A model generated the notes under the pieces. That model had not been told where the DNA came from. It made no database searches and saw only the letters and a list, made by a program, of their open reading frames with translations. DNA of 64,000 nt from Cyclaneusma minus (taxonomy: Eukaryota; Ascomycota; Leotiomycetes; Marthamycetales; Marthamycetaceae): positions 124,001 through 188,000 of the forward strand of contig JAKZHN010000004.1 of the NCBI GenBank assembly GCA_037179335.1, written 5' to 3'. Position numbers and translations under genes: made by a program. Position 1 is the first letter of the stretch; every line of letters starts with the position of its first letter. Positions 53,702 through 64,000 of this stretch are shown here, in pieces.

Positions 53702-56224
53702 CTACAAAGTGTCCATGGTAGGTGGCCATCCACTCATCAGTTCAGACCAAAATGCATCTTCGGTCCACAGCGCTGGAAGCTCTTCTCCCATGCTATAAGC
53801 AGCTTCCATCCCCTCCCAAGCCTGTCCCCCATTGCCAAACCCATCCTGCTGGGGTACGACCTGCTCACTCGTGCCCATGGTCTCGTCGGTATCCACTCCA
53901 TAACTACTGGTACAGATCCTCTGCTGCCTCACACAATCCGCCGCCGACCGACTCGCCGCTCCAGCGTTACTTTTTCCATGGTTAGCAACCCTCGCTTTTG
54001 TCGTGTCAAACACGGCCTTAAACTGCCAATACATGTCCCGTTTGACCTCGCCATCGATGACTGTCAGATGCTCTCCTATAAGACTGCTCAATCTCTCGAG
54101 ATAGTCCATAAGATCGATTGCCCGGTTGATATCTTCTTGTGATAAGGACGGCGCTTCGAGGTTGTGCGTTAGAGCAAAGCCTAGCAAAGCGGTGCATATG
54201 ATTATGCGGGTTATTTCGTGCGAGGTTTGCTTGGTGATCATGGTCCAAGGCATGGCTAGGAAGCCGGATAGGAGGTTGTTTGCGTGGGAGAAGAAGGCTA
54301 TGATTGTATTGGTGCGGACTGGGGATGTTCGCCAATCAGAAGCTGGGGGGGGGGGAGGATCCTTTAAGTCCGGGACCGTGGTGGAGAGGGTCGAATAGAG
54401 ACCGATCTCGTGGATGTACATATTGAGATAGTGATAGTTGTTCATTAAGGGGGCTACGTGTAAGCATTTGTTAGCGAGACGGAGTATCAGCTGTCTTAGC
54501 TCTCAGCGGCTTGGAATTGAACAACCTATTAGAAAAGGCCCAAGTGAAATACTTGGAGTGATCATTGGGCACACTTCTACAAAGCGGAGAGCCGCAGGGA
54601 AAGAAAAGTGGTGATGTCAGGGACCCAGCAAATGCAGAGACGTACCATTTTCAAAGCATTCTTGGGTAAATGAGTGCCGAATCTGGCTTGCGCGTGTCTG
54701 GAAACTTCTCAAGTAAAGTTCTATCTGCAGTCCACACAGGCCTTTCGAATCACGCGAACCGTCATAGCCAAAGGCATCCGAGACGTCATCCGCCAGACGC
54801 TGAATAGCCAGATAGTGGCCAAGGGTGCTGTCGCGAGGTGCCTCATTCGCTTCTGCTAAATACGCCACGCAATCATCCATATAAGGCGTCCAGTGGAACA
54901 GATTCTGTTTTCGCAGACAACAAGACATCCTTCAATGGGAAATTGTTAGCTCAGACATGTTCTCTCGAATACAGAAAATAGGGATAACTAACGTCACAGC
55001 AGTATAATAATAGCCTAACAGAGTCCGCTGCGCCTCAGCCTGGGGAATGGATGGAAATACAGCTGGCTTGCAGAGTTTCGCATCGATGGGATGGGGAGGG
55101 TCACCCGCTGCTCCATCCCGAGTCGGATTCAACTTTGTGATTCCTAGATCGACAGCCATGGCCATAGCTAACTGTAACAGCTGATAGGCCTGCTGACGTT
55201 CTGGTTTGAAGTATTTGTGATACCTACGTGTAAATGGTAAGTTCGGCGGAACTCGTCTGGGACAGATGTGAACGTGACTGCTTACCATGTGAGGTATATG
55301 AGCAAGCCCTGAAGCAAGTCGAGGCTTTTCTCCCCGTGGACCATAAATCGGTTGCCAAGTTGCTCGCGGAGCTCTAATTCCGCATGTTCTTGGTCTGGCG
55401 AATTGAGTGCAGCTCCCATGGTAATGATAGCAAGCAAGGCAAAGGGGCGGTCTCGCCGCAGCTGCTCTACGGTAATATAAGGAGGAACTATCACAAACGG
55501 ATAATGTGCTGCATGGGCTCTGTATCGCTGGAGGTAAACTTGAGCTGCTTTGTAGGGAATCTTGCCCCTATCTATTATGTCGCGATAGTTTGGAGTGTTA
55601 CTGACAGAAGGAGACGGAGTCGGTAGGTTGACAACGTGTTGGGGAACACGGCGATCGCGACATGGGTCGTAAGCGTTTCCTTGTGGCGAACTCATAGTGC
55701 TACGAGGATCTCGTTGGTTTGGGACAGATCCTGAACGAGCAGCCGCTGGCAACCCGGTCGAAGGCGATGAGTCTGGGACTGGAGTCCGTTCCTTGTTTGA
55801 CAATAAGGCGAACATTCCATCAAGCTTCTTTTCCATCTCCGCCACCCGCCTGATGTAGTCGAGATTTAGTTGATGGTCTGCAATTTCCTCTAAAGTCTAG
55901 GCAGGTTGAACACTTATTCTCAACATATAAGAAATATAGACCCACATCTGAAACTTAACAGTCTTCCTAGCCCTCTGCTGAGCCGGAGCGAAAACACAGT
56001 CCTTACCATCTCTCACACATCTATATCTTGTAAGTAAGGTGATCTCGCACAAAATGGTGGAAGTAGGTGCCGCAAACACACCTCTGGCATTTCTTCTCGC
56101 CCAAATTGTCAACGGGCAAGCAGCGAATCTTGCAAATGCGACAATGCTCGCAGGATCTTCTCAGCGGTGGCGGCCTGCGCGAGCTCGGCTGAGCGCCAGC
56201 TTCGACGCCATCGCTGGCCTGCAT
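53702..56224 (-). CDS. Zn2Cys6 fungal transcription factor
   Basis: Exons on the minus strand: 56224-56082, 56020-55942, 55887-55286, 55223-54993, 54929-54646, 54453-53702; 696 residues. The zinc cluster reads SCEHCRICKIRC, then after ten residues CQRCVRDGKDC; six cysteines have standard spacing, with one additional Cys between the second and third ligands. Intron 1 (GTGTGT...ATATAG) falls inside this cluster. The intron 2 donor is GTCTAT, weakly consensus; its removal creates QMWEEIADHQLNLDYIRRV, a plausible coiled coil. The middle has the fungal-specific transcription-factor domain: VYLQRYRAHAAHYPFVIVPP, FALLAIITMGAALNSP, LLQGLLIYLTWYHKYF, QLLQLAMAMAVDLGI, TLLGYYYTAV. Intron 5 is 192 nt. 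The start at 56224 is the first ATG; an upstream non-coding exon is possible. Target genes unknown. Confidence 0.85.
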
Positions 56225-56664
56225 TCCCTGGTGCTGACTGGCGAAAGCCGTACAAGTCCGCGAATTGCCAGCTTGCCACCAGTCTGGCAGCCACAATTCT
56301 GGTAAGTAATCAGTACGGAACAACGCTCTGGTGTGAAAGTATTCGGAATGCTGGGAGGAATAGAGGGTCCGGCGCTTACTTTGTACTGGTGGTACCTAAG
56401 TAGCGCGGAGGCGGAACCTCAGGCTGGCTGACATCCGAAACCCCGGTGTGTTACTAAACCACCTGCCTCTGCTCCCTGGGCGTGAGACTACCTCGATCTC
56501 TCACACCGGCGTTCACACCTAGAGCTGAGCAGGTTTAGTACCTTCAACTTAGAGATTTAGTGTTGACGTCATGTTACCGAGCATGAGTGAACGACAACGT
56601 GAGATCTGAAAGTGAAACCAAGGAAAATATTATTGAATATGTACTAGGTAGTTTCGCATGCTTA
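56225..56664. other. Interval between Zn2Cys6 gene and GH79 gene
   Basis: Promoter of the regulator and 3' UTR of the GH79 gene, same strand. No gene seen. Confidence 0.5.
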
Positions 56665-58258
56665 TTAGGATATAAACATAATAACAGCTTCACTGTCAGG
56701 AACCTTAATCGAGGCGTAGCCGTTGGAAACCGGAACCTTTTGCTGCTCGATACCACCACTGGCAAAATGCCCAATCCCATTGTCGATTTTCTTAGACCAT
56801 TGTTCTCCAGCCCAAGTCACATTGTCATTCTTCCCACCATAATCAAACCCCATCGCTGCCACTCCCTTGTCAGCAACCAGCCTCCGCAACGTGACAGAGT
56901 TGACTTTCCCAACCGGAACGCTGAAGACTTCAGCTCCACGCGTACCGCCAGCCGTTTCATTCCACAGTCTCATATTAACAAGCGCAACTCTCGCCAACGT
57001 CCCCGACTCATACATAGCATAGGCGCTCAGCAAGTCATGCTTCGTCGCAATTTCCACAACCGACGAAGTTTTCTTGCCGATGAAATCGGCAACAAAGGGC
57101 GCAGCAGGAAAAGGGGCGCGTACTTGAGCGCCTGTGTTGGTTGCGATGGCTGAGTCGTCGGGAACCCAGAAGACGCGGGCGGCGTTGGGGTTACCGGCGA
57201 GATTGGTGACGCGAGAAACGCCTCGGGACATGGCGGCTAGGTTGTAGTCGACGGACCAAAGTGTGTAGCCGTATCCTCCGGAGAACTGGGCTGGGGCGCC
57301 GCCGGAAACTGCAGCGCCTTCGTTGAGGTAATAGGGTAGACCGGCGGCGTTAGATGCCTTGATGCTTTCGGTGTAGAGGCCAAGGCGAGTGGCAATTGCG
57401 GTGTGGTTTAGCATTGCTTCTGTGTGGATTGTCAGTAATGCTTGGGTCAACAATGGATATAGGGGGCAACGAACTCTGCATATGAGCATCTGTCCAGGGG
57501 CCTTCCGAAACTTGGTAATAGTGCTCAGCTGTCGAGCTGATACGGCCATTGTCGTTGATTCTAGTCTTCAAAAGATCCTTGATATTATATTGACCTCTCA
57601 AAATCGCGCCAAATTCGATATTTCCAGCTTCGAAGATCTTGGCCGCATTGCCACTTAGACCCAGCTTCTGTACAATGGCGTTCTCGATTTGCAGAGCGCC
57701 ATTAACGTACTGTACAGCATCAGCATCGTATACTCCCGGTTCGTTTCCCAAAGCAATTCCAGCCACTCTTTTCGCGCCCAGCGCAGCCCATGCTCGACTC
57801 GCGAATGCTACCGCGTTGGTCACGTTGGGATTCCTATCGAGAGGAGCTTGGAAGGTCATTCTAGCATTGGGGAATGCTTTAAAGCCATCAAAGTACTTGG
57901 GCCCGACTATGAAATGCGCCAATGAAGTGAAAGAACCGGTATTATGGCAGACATTGAAACAGTCCTTGATGACTTTGGAACTGGGATCAACCAAAAAGTT
58001 GTCACCAGATGTGCCGCCAATGCGAAGGACGGGAGGAGCGCTCATTCGAGACCCCACCGAGTTGACTAGATTTTCGGAGAACTTGTTGGCAAAGTTGCTG
58101 AGAAAGGCGGATTCTATGCCGAAGCTGACGAAGTCTGCGGGGACTTGGAAGGCATTTGTCGGTTTTGCTATCGGGATGCCGAGTGTCAAGGTCTCTAGGG
58201 CCGCTTGAGCACCTGTCCCAACCAGAAACAAACAAACTAGAAGTGATAGGATATACAT
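56665..58258 (-). CDS. Secreted glycoside hydrolase, family 79 (beta-glucuronidase-like)
   Basis: Exons on the minus strand: 58258-57475 and 57419-56665; 512 residues. The intron (GTTCGT...CACAG) is placed by restoring DAHMQKAMLNHTAIATRLGL. The start at 58258 gives a clear signal peptide, MYILSLLVCLFLVGTGAQA; the longer upstream frame lacks one. Seen: LRIGGTSGDNFLVDP, the acid/base region GIALGNEPGVY (Glu in NEP), and the proposed nucleophile Glu in PYYLNEGAAVSGG followed by YGYTLWSVDYNL. The C-terminal beta-domain ends SVPVSNGYASIKV-like (PVSNGYASIKVPDSEAV), as in fungal GH79 proteins. Likely removes glucuronic or 4-O-methylglucuronic acid from arabinogalactan or related glycans; the exact substrate is inference. 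Head-to-tail with the Zn2Cys6 regulator, but functional linkage is not shown. Confidence 0.87.
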
Positions 58259-58763
58259 AATGATGCGGTTTGAGAGAGAGCAAGTTCTGAAATATGAACT
58301 GGCATATTGAAGTGAACGGGAGATTTGACTGCTATATCTACCTCTCACTATCTTCACGATTGTAAAAAGCTGAAAGAACTTTATGGACTCGGGAGTCAGG
58401 TGGTGATAATCTGAAAGAAAAGCGAATGTAGCTCGGAAGGGCTTATAGTCTGGATAGCCTATCAATCTCTTTGTCTTTGAGAATGCAACGCTGCTTTGAG
58501 CTCCCTCACCTTTGCACCTCGATCCGAAGTGTAAGTGCATGAAATCCCTTTCGAAAAACCATCACATGTCTTGGGATCAAAGAAACGTGAATTTTGGGAG
58601 ACGCCGAAAAACCTGTCCGCGCTTTTACCGTTCGCCTTCGACCCATTTCAAAGGAACGCCGTACCTCTAAAATTCCCAAATATGCAAATACCGCCTGGAA
58701 CCCCCTATACTATCTTATGTATAGCCGGTAGTTGAGAACGAGTGGGCCTCGTCGATAAGATGG
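58259..58763. other. GH79 promoter and HOM3 3' region
   Basis: About 500 bases between same-strand genes. The open frame upstream of the GH79 start codon has no ATG with signal-peptide context. Nothing else seen. Confidence 0.5.
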
Positions 58764-60688
58764 CTACTCTAAGAAGGTGAATAAATTCACGTGCAAGATA
58801 GCCATCGCTCTTGTGGCATCGACGCCAGCAACGACACATGATATGTTGATCTCACTAGCCCCTACCAGAGCAGAAATGGTTAGCAGAATTTCTCAGACAC
58901 CTGCAGAGGAAAATCGAACAAAGGGTTGGAAAGTTGTCAGAATGTAGATACGCGTTCTCAGCAATTGCATTTTGCATCTGAGTGAGCTGGGTATAACGTC
59001 AAGTTGTTCATCATTCAAGGATAGGGCATGAGGAAAGACCGCAATCGGTTTGTGCAGAGACGTACCTTGGGAGATCATCTCGATATTGACACCATGTTGT
59101 CCCAAAGTAGAGAACATGTTGCCTGCAATACCAATCATGTTCTTCATCTCGGCACCCACGAGACTCAGAATTGCCATGTTATGCAGAATGCTAACTTCTC
59201 CGCACTCTTCCAACTCCGTCTGTGCGCGTTTGACATTATCAGACGAAACATTGGAGTCGTGAATGGCCATGGATACGTGGACCTCGGATGTCGAGATCAA
59301 GTCGACACTGATCTTGTGCTTGTCCAAGATAGAAAATACGCGCGCGAAGAATCCGTGGGATATGCTGCGCTTGTTGCTATGTACGTTGATCACAAATATC
59401 TTGTCTTTGATAGTGACAGCCGTGGGTCGCTTGGGGGTCTTGCGCAGCCCTATACTTCTTCGTCTCGATATATCTGCTGGTAGTGGAACGGGCTCCGGCA
59501 CGATAATGGTTCCGTTACCCCGCGGGTTCTTGACATTTTTGATGCGGATCCGTATAGGTGGATTTGCATGGATGACTTGCTCCATCGTCAGGTGGTGGAT
59601 GACTTCGGAGCCATAGAAGGTAAGTTCAGCGGCCTCGGAAGGCGTTATAGTGGGAAGGAGGCGTGCTGTCGGCACTTTGGTGGGATCCGCAGTGAAGATA
59701 CCGTCAACCTCTTTCCACACTTGAAGCTCTTGTGCTTTGACGCCGACAGCGACTAAAGCAGCACACAGATCCGTGTAGCCACGTCCGATCTCGCCATCCA
59801 TCAAACCGCCCGGAACTGTGCCAAAGTAGCCAGTGATAATTGGCACTCGATGTCCGCATGCTTCGACTTTCTCCCTTAGCGAATTGGCCAACTCTTTGTA
59901 AAATTGAGCATTGACCCGTTTAGCAGACTTCAGGTGAACCACATCTGCTAAATCGACAAATACAGCGTCAACGCCCTGGTAGCAAGTCAGATCTGTCCAA
60001 GCAGTCGCGTCGATCGAGTCTTACCCGGTCTCTCAGAAGCGAGGTAACAAATCTGCAACTCAGCTTCTCTCCGAAACTAATTATTCTATCTTTTGTCCGC
60101 GAATCGATTTCCAAGTGGAACCTTTCTACCACATGTCGATATTCTATAATTTCGTTGCATTCTGCCCGAACTTCGTCGACAAGGGCGGCTCGAAGGGCGG
60201 GATCTTGTATATGGGATTCTGCTGCGGCAACATGGTCCTCGCAGATGACCTGAACTTGGTCTTCATAGTCCTTGACTAGCACGCCGTAGTGAAGCGATTC
60301 GACGTTTTTGATCTGACCGAGATTTTCCAGGACATTATAGATTTCGAGAAGACTGGTCGGCGATCAGATGAGTGATGCGAAGATGGGCGAGGCCGCGACT
60401 CACCGGCTCGTGGTCCCCTCGACTTTCTTTCCCGTGCTTCTCGCGGAACATACGACTGCAATCTTGTTGTCTTTAAGATTTGCCCTGCAAAATAGCCATT
60501 AGTCTTGCAGACTCGACGAAATGGCTTGGGGGTCCTGCTCACCGCACAATCTGCTCAGCGATGTTGACAGCGAACTTGCCGACACTGGTGCCGCCAAACT
60601 TCTGAACAATCCAGTCGCCCTCGCTGTAGTTACCCAGAAGAGGGGCCTGGACGACAGCGGGATCGGAGGGAGCTGGTGCAGCGCTCAT
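58764..60688 (-). CDS. hom3: Aspartate kinase (HOM3-type)
   Basis: First enzyme of threonine, methionine and homoserine synthesis, phosphorylating aspartate in the cytosol. Exons on the minus strand: 60688-60543, 60484-60404, 60352-60025, 59975-59066, 58861-58764; 520 residues. The start MSAAPAPSDP is followed by QKFGGTSVGK (about 29-38), the kinase N-terminal loop; then NLKDNKIAVVCSARSTGKK, GYFGTVPGGLMDGEIGRGYT, and DLCAALVAVGVKAQELQVWK with VDGIFTADP. Two C-terminal ACT domains bind threonine for feedback inhibition: IFVINVHSNKRSISHGFFAR and SLVGAEMKNMIGIAGNMFST, ending INISCVVAGVDATRAMAILH and HVNLFTFLE. The last intron (204 nt, GTACGT...GGTAG) is needed: reading through it destroys the second ACT domain. 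Upstream, GAGTCAT near 60836 matches six of seven bases of a Gcn4/CpcA site. Confidence 0.94.
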
Positions 60689-62556
60689 TGTCTTTTTAGT
60701 CGGGCCCTTTGGCGTGGCATGCGGGCACAATGGTAAAGCCGGTCGCAATGCTCGCTCGAGGACCGAGGCAGGTTGCAGGGAAGTGAAGGGGTCGTTGAGT
60801 GAAGATGCTGGAACATGTGAGGTCTGAGAGATTTAGAGTCATAGTCGACCGAAGCCGGCAAAATGTGGACCTAAAGGTTCAGCGTCGCGAATCGCGATTC
60901 AAATTGAAGCCTAGACCGGACAAGGCTGTTGCGGGGTCCTCCTACAAGGCTGACAGCTCTACGTGCTTTAATCTGGATGACTTTGTGCTGCACATGTGCA
61001 GCTGAGATCTTGACAACCTCGACTTTCAAGACATGAACACCCGACAATTGCAGTCAGCACGCGGTGTCTCGATGTCGCACTACTGATTGGGCACCTCGTC
61101 AACCAAGAATTCCCCAATCTATTCCTCTTTATTTCGCGTTCCCTATTGTTACTGCTCGCTTTTCACGCGGCTTTTGATTACCTGCATTCATGTCTTCAAT
61201 CCTCTCTGATTTTCGCAACTCCGATTCCGAATTCCTTTGGCTTTTCCCTACTCTCTGGGCCACTTTTGGTTGCCTGAAATGTCTTCAGTTGTTGGGATTA
61301 TGCCCAGTCTTCTGAAATGCTACTTGTTACATAACCTGTACAAAATACCAGGAGTTTTCTTGGTTCACGAGGGTGCTTACAGGCTGCGACTTACGTGTCC
61401 CTGACTTTCAAGCGGCACAGCAGTAGCACCCGCCTGCTTCCCTCCGTACCTGACTTGGATTGCTGAAACTTGGGGCTCAACCGCCGATGCCTATCGTGGC
61501 AGGTGGAACACTGGAACTCGATCTCGCCAGACTCATGTCGCCTCGGTACAATCCCTCTGAGCTCGGGCGAATGGGAAGACGGAAGAGCTGTCAGCCCCTT
61601 GTGCTGGCTGGACGCCACATCGGGCTGTCTCTCCTATGAACTGGCCAGGAATATCAGATCTCAAGTTCCTGCAGCTCACGCACCAAGTGACCCTGTTCAG
61701 AACGTGACACCGATACATCACGGGCAGAACCTTGGCCTTAGCAGCGGGAGAGAATCCGGATTATGGATACCAGCCCTTGCCGTTGTCTCCGAAGAGCAAA
61801 TCAGCGAGATGGCTTTTGATGTAACGTTGACGCTTGAGGCGTAAAAAATATCATCGACGACAACTCTCCGTCTGCTGCCGGGAGCTCCTGAGCCACCTTG
61901 TTCCTCAGATTCTCCCTTCGAATCCCGGGTCTCTTTTCTATCTGGACGGGTTCCATATCATCTTGAAACCTCGAAGAGCAGGTGTCATTGCTTTTTTTTA
62001 CCCTACTCGAGCCCTTCGAGCCCCCCAGAATCATCACAACTCGTCTGGGTGAGTACTATTCATCATTCATGTGTCAACTTCAATAGAACTGGTGTGATGG
62101 CCTGGTGGGCGCTGTATGGCTGGGCCTGAAATCCTCCAATTTCCGATGTCCTTCAGACTCGCCAGCCGTAAAGGCAATTGTATTCGCCCTGCCACAGCAA
62201 GGATTTTGGTTCTGGACGCCCTATGAAAATCGCCTTATCGGTCCTTCTGGCTGTGATATGGTATAAACCGCAGGGTTTGTACTTCCTCGGGTCGAGTCCT
62301 TGTTTCATTGTTGAAAATGTCACCAAGATGGTCAGGGGTCAAGTGGAAGAAATTGGGCACCGAGTTGTTTCTGTTATTCAGATAGCGCATGACTTCTCGG
62401 AGGCGTTATATATATCAAGGTATAAGTTCTCACTGTTATGATGGAAGTATTCGGGCTACTCTCCCAGTCTTTCCTTTCACACACGAGTGACTCCGTTCAC
62501 AGCTCATTCCTTTCCCAACTTGGTTGATACCTGGTCCCATATTCGGCTTCTTTACC
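60689..62556. other. Intergenic region between hom3 and the GH16 gene
   Basis: Nearly 1.9 kb in a divergent setting. Two minus-strand frames (62037-61801 and 61618-61391) have partly protein-like composition; the second contains FQCSTCHDRHRRLSPKFQQS with two cysteines. I could not join them with good splice sites, so I list no gene, but a small spliced gene is possible. The remainder holds the hom3 and GH16 promoters. Confidence 0.4.
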
Positions 62557-63601
62557 ATGTCTTGCACAACATTCTCTCTCCTTGTGGCTTTTAGCACAAG
62601 CGCCAGCGCTATGTACTACAGCAATTCCACAACGAATGGCACATACCACAATCCTTTTTCCGTTCTGTCGTATTCACTTGTGGATACTTACGACAGTTCT
62701 AACTGGTGTATGTTTCTCCTTCATCCTCTGATAATTACAAAACTAATCAGTCGTCCTCTTCACTAAAGATACCACCATGGATTTCTACACCGGCACCGAC
62801 CCTACGGATGGCTTCGTAGACTATCTCAGTCTTGCAGACGCAGAGACTCTGGGTATAATCAGCACCTCCGGCGGCCAAATCTATCAAGGCGTCGACTGGA
62901 CTCATACCACTCCCAACGGCCGTCCGTCCGTCCGTACCTCCACGAAGAAATCATACACCCATGGTCTCTTCATCGGCGACTTCGCCCACATCCCAGACTC
63001 TGACTGCGGAGTATGGCCCGCTTGGTGGCTCTTCGGCCCTAACTGGCCCAACAGTGGCGAGATCGACATTATTGAAGGAGTGAATCAGGGTTCCACCGAT
63101 ACTATCACTCTTCACACTGCGGCTGGCTGCACAGCCAACATTGGCGGCTCGCAGTCCACTACTGTCCTTACCAGTTCTTATTGCAATGCAGACAACGGCA
63201 ATACCGGCTGCGGAGTGACGACCGGTGCAAACTACGGCAGCACCTTCAATTCAGCCGGCGGCGGTGTCTATGCTCTGCAATGGGAGTCATCGGGCATCTA
63301 TGTTTGGTATTGGCCCCGCGCATCAGTACCCGCCGACATTACTGCCGGCGCGCCGGTGACGGGAAACTGGGGGACACCTATTGTGGCCTTCAACAGCGGT
63401 AGCAACTGTGTCATCGACGATTTCTTCGAGAACAACAATATCATTCTCGACACGACATTCTGTGGGGATTGGGCTGGGACTGTTTGGAGTACAGGCAGCT
63501 GTGCGAGTCTGGCAAGTTCGTGCGATGCGTATGTGGAGGATAACCCGGCGGCGTTTGAGTATGCATACTGGTTGGTGAACTCTATCAAGGTTTACAAATA
63601 G
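62557..63601 (+). CDS. Secreted glycoside hydrolase, family 16 (endo-1,3(4)-beta-glucanase type)
   Basis: Exons 62557-62707 and 62769-63601 encode 327 residues. The intron (donor GTATGT, acceptor CTAAAG) joins DSSNW to YTTMDFYTGTDPTDGF, lining up with the usual NWFDKFTFFTG of the family. A signal peptide is present (MSCTTFSLLVAFSTSASA). The catalytic motif is complete: GEIDIIEG at about 147-154, with Glu148 the expected nucleophile and Glu153 the acid/base. Also typical: GVWPAWWLFGPNWPNSGEID, ITLHTAAGC, YALQWESSGIYVWYWPR, IILDTTFCGDWAG and the ending YWLVNSIKVYK. No GPI or carbohydrate-binding tail is seen. Likely acts on beta-1,3(1,4)-glucans of fungal or plant walls. The ATG at 62557 is the first in frame; the frame upstream opens only from TTG. 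Confidence 0.92.
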
Positions 63602-64000
63602 CTTGCTGCAAATGGTAGGCTCAAGTTCAGGGGGGTGTGGCATCCGGCGTTGGATTTTCTGACTTCGCAGCGGACTGATACAAGGGCTGGAATAGGGGTT
63701 GGGGGATCTATTTGACGTTATGGTGGGGCTTATATATAGTCTTGCGGTCCGCCTTGTTTATAGTCTCTTTCCATGTATATACTTCAAGTCTCGACGCAAT
63801 TTTGATACTTTTGTCAAGTCTTCTCGAGTCTGCGTGGCGATGTGGCATAGGCTGATTTGCTTTCTGGTTAGCCCCTTTCTCACCACCGCTTCCCAACCAC
63901 GGAACGCTGGAACCACGAAACACCCAACACATCGAATAGCAAAAACAGAAAGAAAGCTAAAGCAAGACTTGAAGACAGCCGGAACTCGAACGCCCAGTTC
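63602..64000. other. Right-edge noncoding sequence
   Basis: 3' UTR of the GH16 gene and unassigned DNA. No frame or RNA gene is supported up to the window end. Confidence 0.5.

Noticed and set aside
54340..54360. Poly-G run near 54350 considered as a microsatellite
   Set aside because: It lies within the coding frame of the Zn2Cys6 regulator and encodes a Pro run on the minus strand.
63960..64000. Possible tRNA T-arm (TTCGAG word) at the right edge, minus strand
   Set aside because: The stem around TTCGAGT cannot form five canonical pairs with a seven-base loop, and the rest of a tRNA would lie outside the window.

Overview
The window is nuclear DNA of a filamentous ascomycete (Pezizomycotina). 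Reasons: genes carry short introns (mostly 45-80 nt) with GTRNGT donors, CTRAY-type branch points and YAG or AAG acceptors; both strands are used without operons; and the gene content is typical of that group: a fused cnxE, a Zn2Cys6 regulator, a UstY/DUF3328 protein, a fungal rhodopsin-domain membrane protein, and GH16 and GH79 enzymes. The class cannot be fixed from the sequence alone. I recognise 21 protein-coding loci with supportable exon models, one further gene cut off by the left edge, and one truncated transporter.

Layout. 1-6 kb: the 3'-truncated unknown gene, a Ser/Pro-rich unknown protein and a small single-span membrane protein. 6.7-12.6 kb: a dense housekeeping block with cnxE (molybdenum cofactor), pop5 (RNase P/MRP), gpn2 (RNA polymerase assembly GTPase) and bub3 (spindle checkpoint). 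12.6-21.8 kb: an Azf1-like C2H2 regulator between long gene-free flanks. 21.8-29 kb: elp2 (Elongator), caf16 (ABC ATPase), an AT-rich relic island and a Ran1/Ksp1-type kinase. 29-34 kb: gene-free. 34-35.5 kb: utr4 (methionine salvage). 35.7-43.6 kb: an accessory block with a SAM methyltransferase, a UstY-family protein, a 69-residue secreted peptide, a rhodopsin-domain membrane protein and a broken MFS transporter. 44.2-53 kb: hsp10, a Sat4/Hal4-type kinase, mitochondrial uL11 and svf1. 53.7-64 kb: a Zn2Cys6 regulator, a GH79 enzyme, aspartate kinase (HOM3) and a GH16 glucanase.

How genes fit together. Most housekeeping genes act in unrelated basal pathways and sit in divergent or convergent pairs (cnxE/pop5, pop5/gpn2, gpn2/bub3, elp2/caf16, uL11m/svf1). 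The one stretch that looks like a co-inherited system is 35.7-43.6 kb, between the conserved genes utr4 and hsp10. It pairs a UstY-type oxidase having both HxxHC motifs with a methyltransferase and a divergently placed small secreted peptide. That is the outline of a minimal ribosomally made peptide (RiPP) cluster, although the peptide lacks the usual repeated cores and dibasic Kex2 sites. Another unexpected signal is a degenerate short repeat family shared by the islands near 13.6, 21.6 and 26.2 kb; its copies differ largely by transitions, as expected after repeat-induced point mutation.
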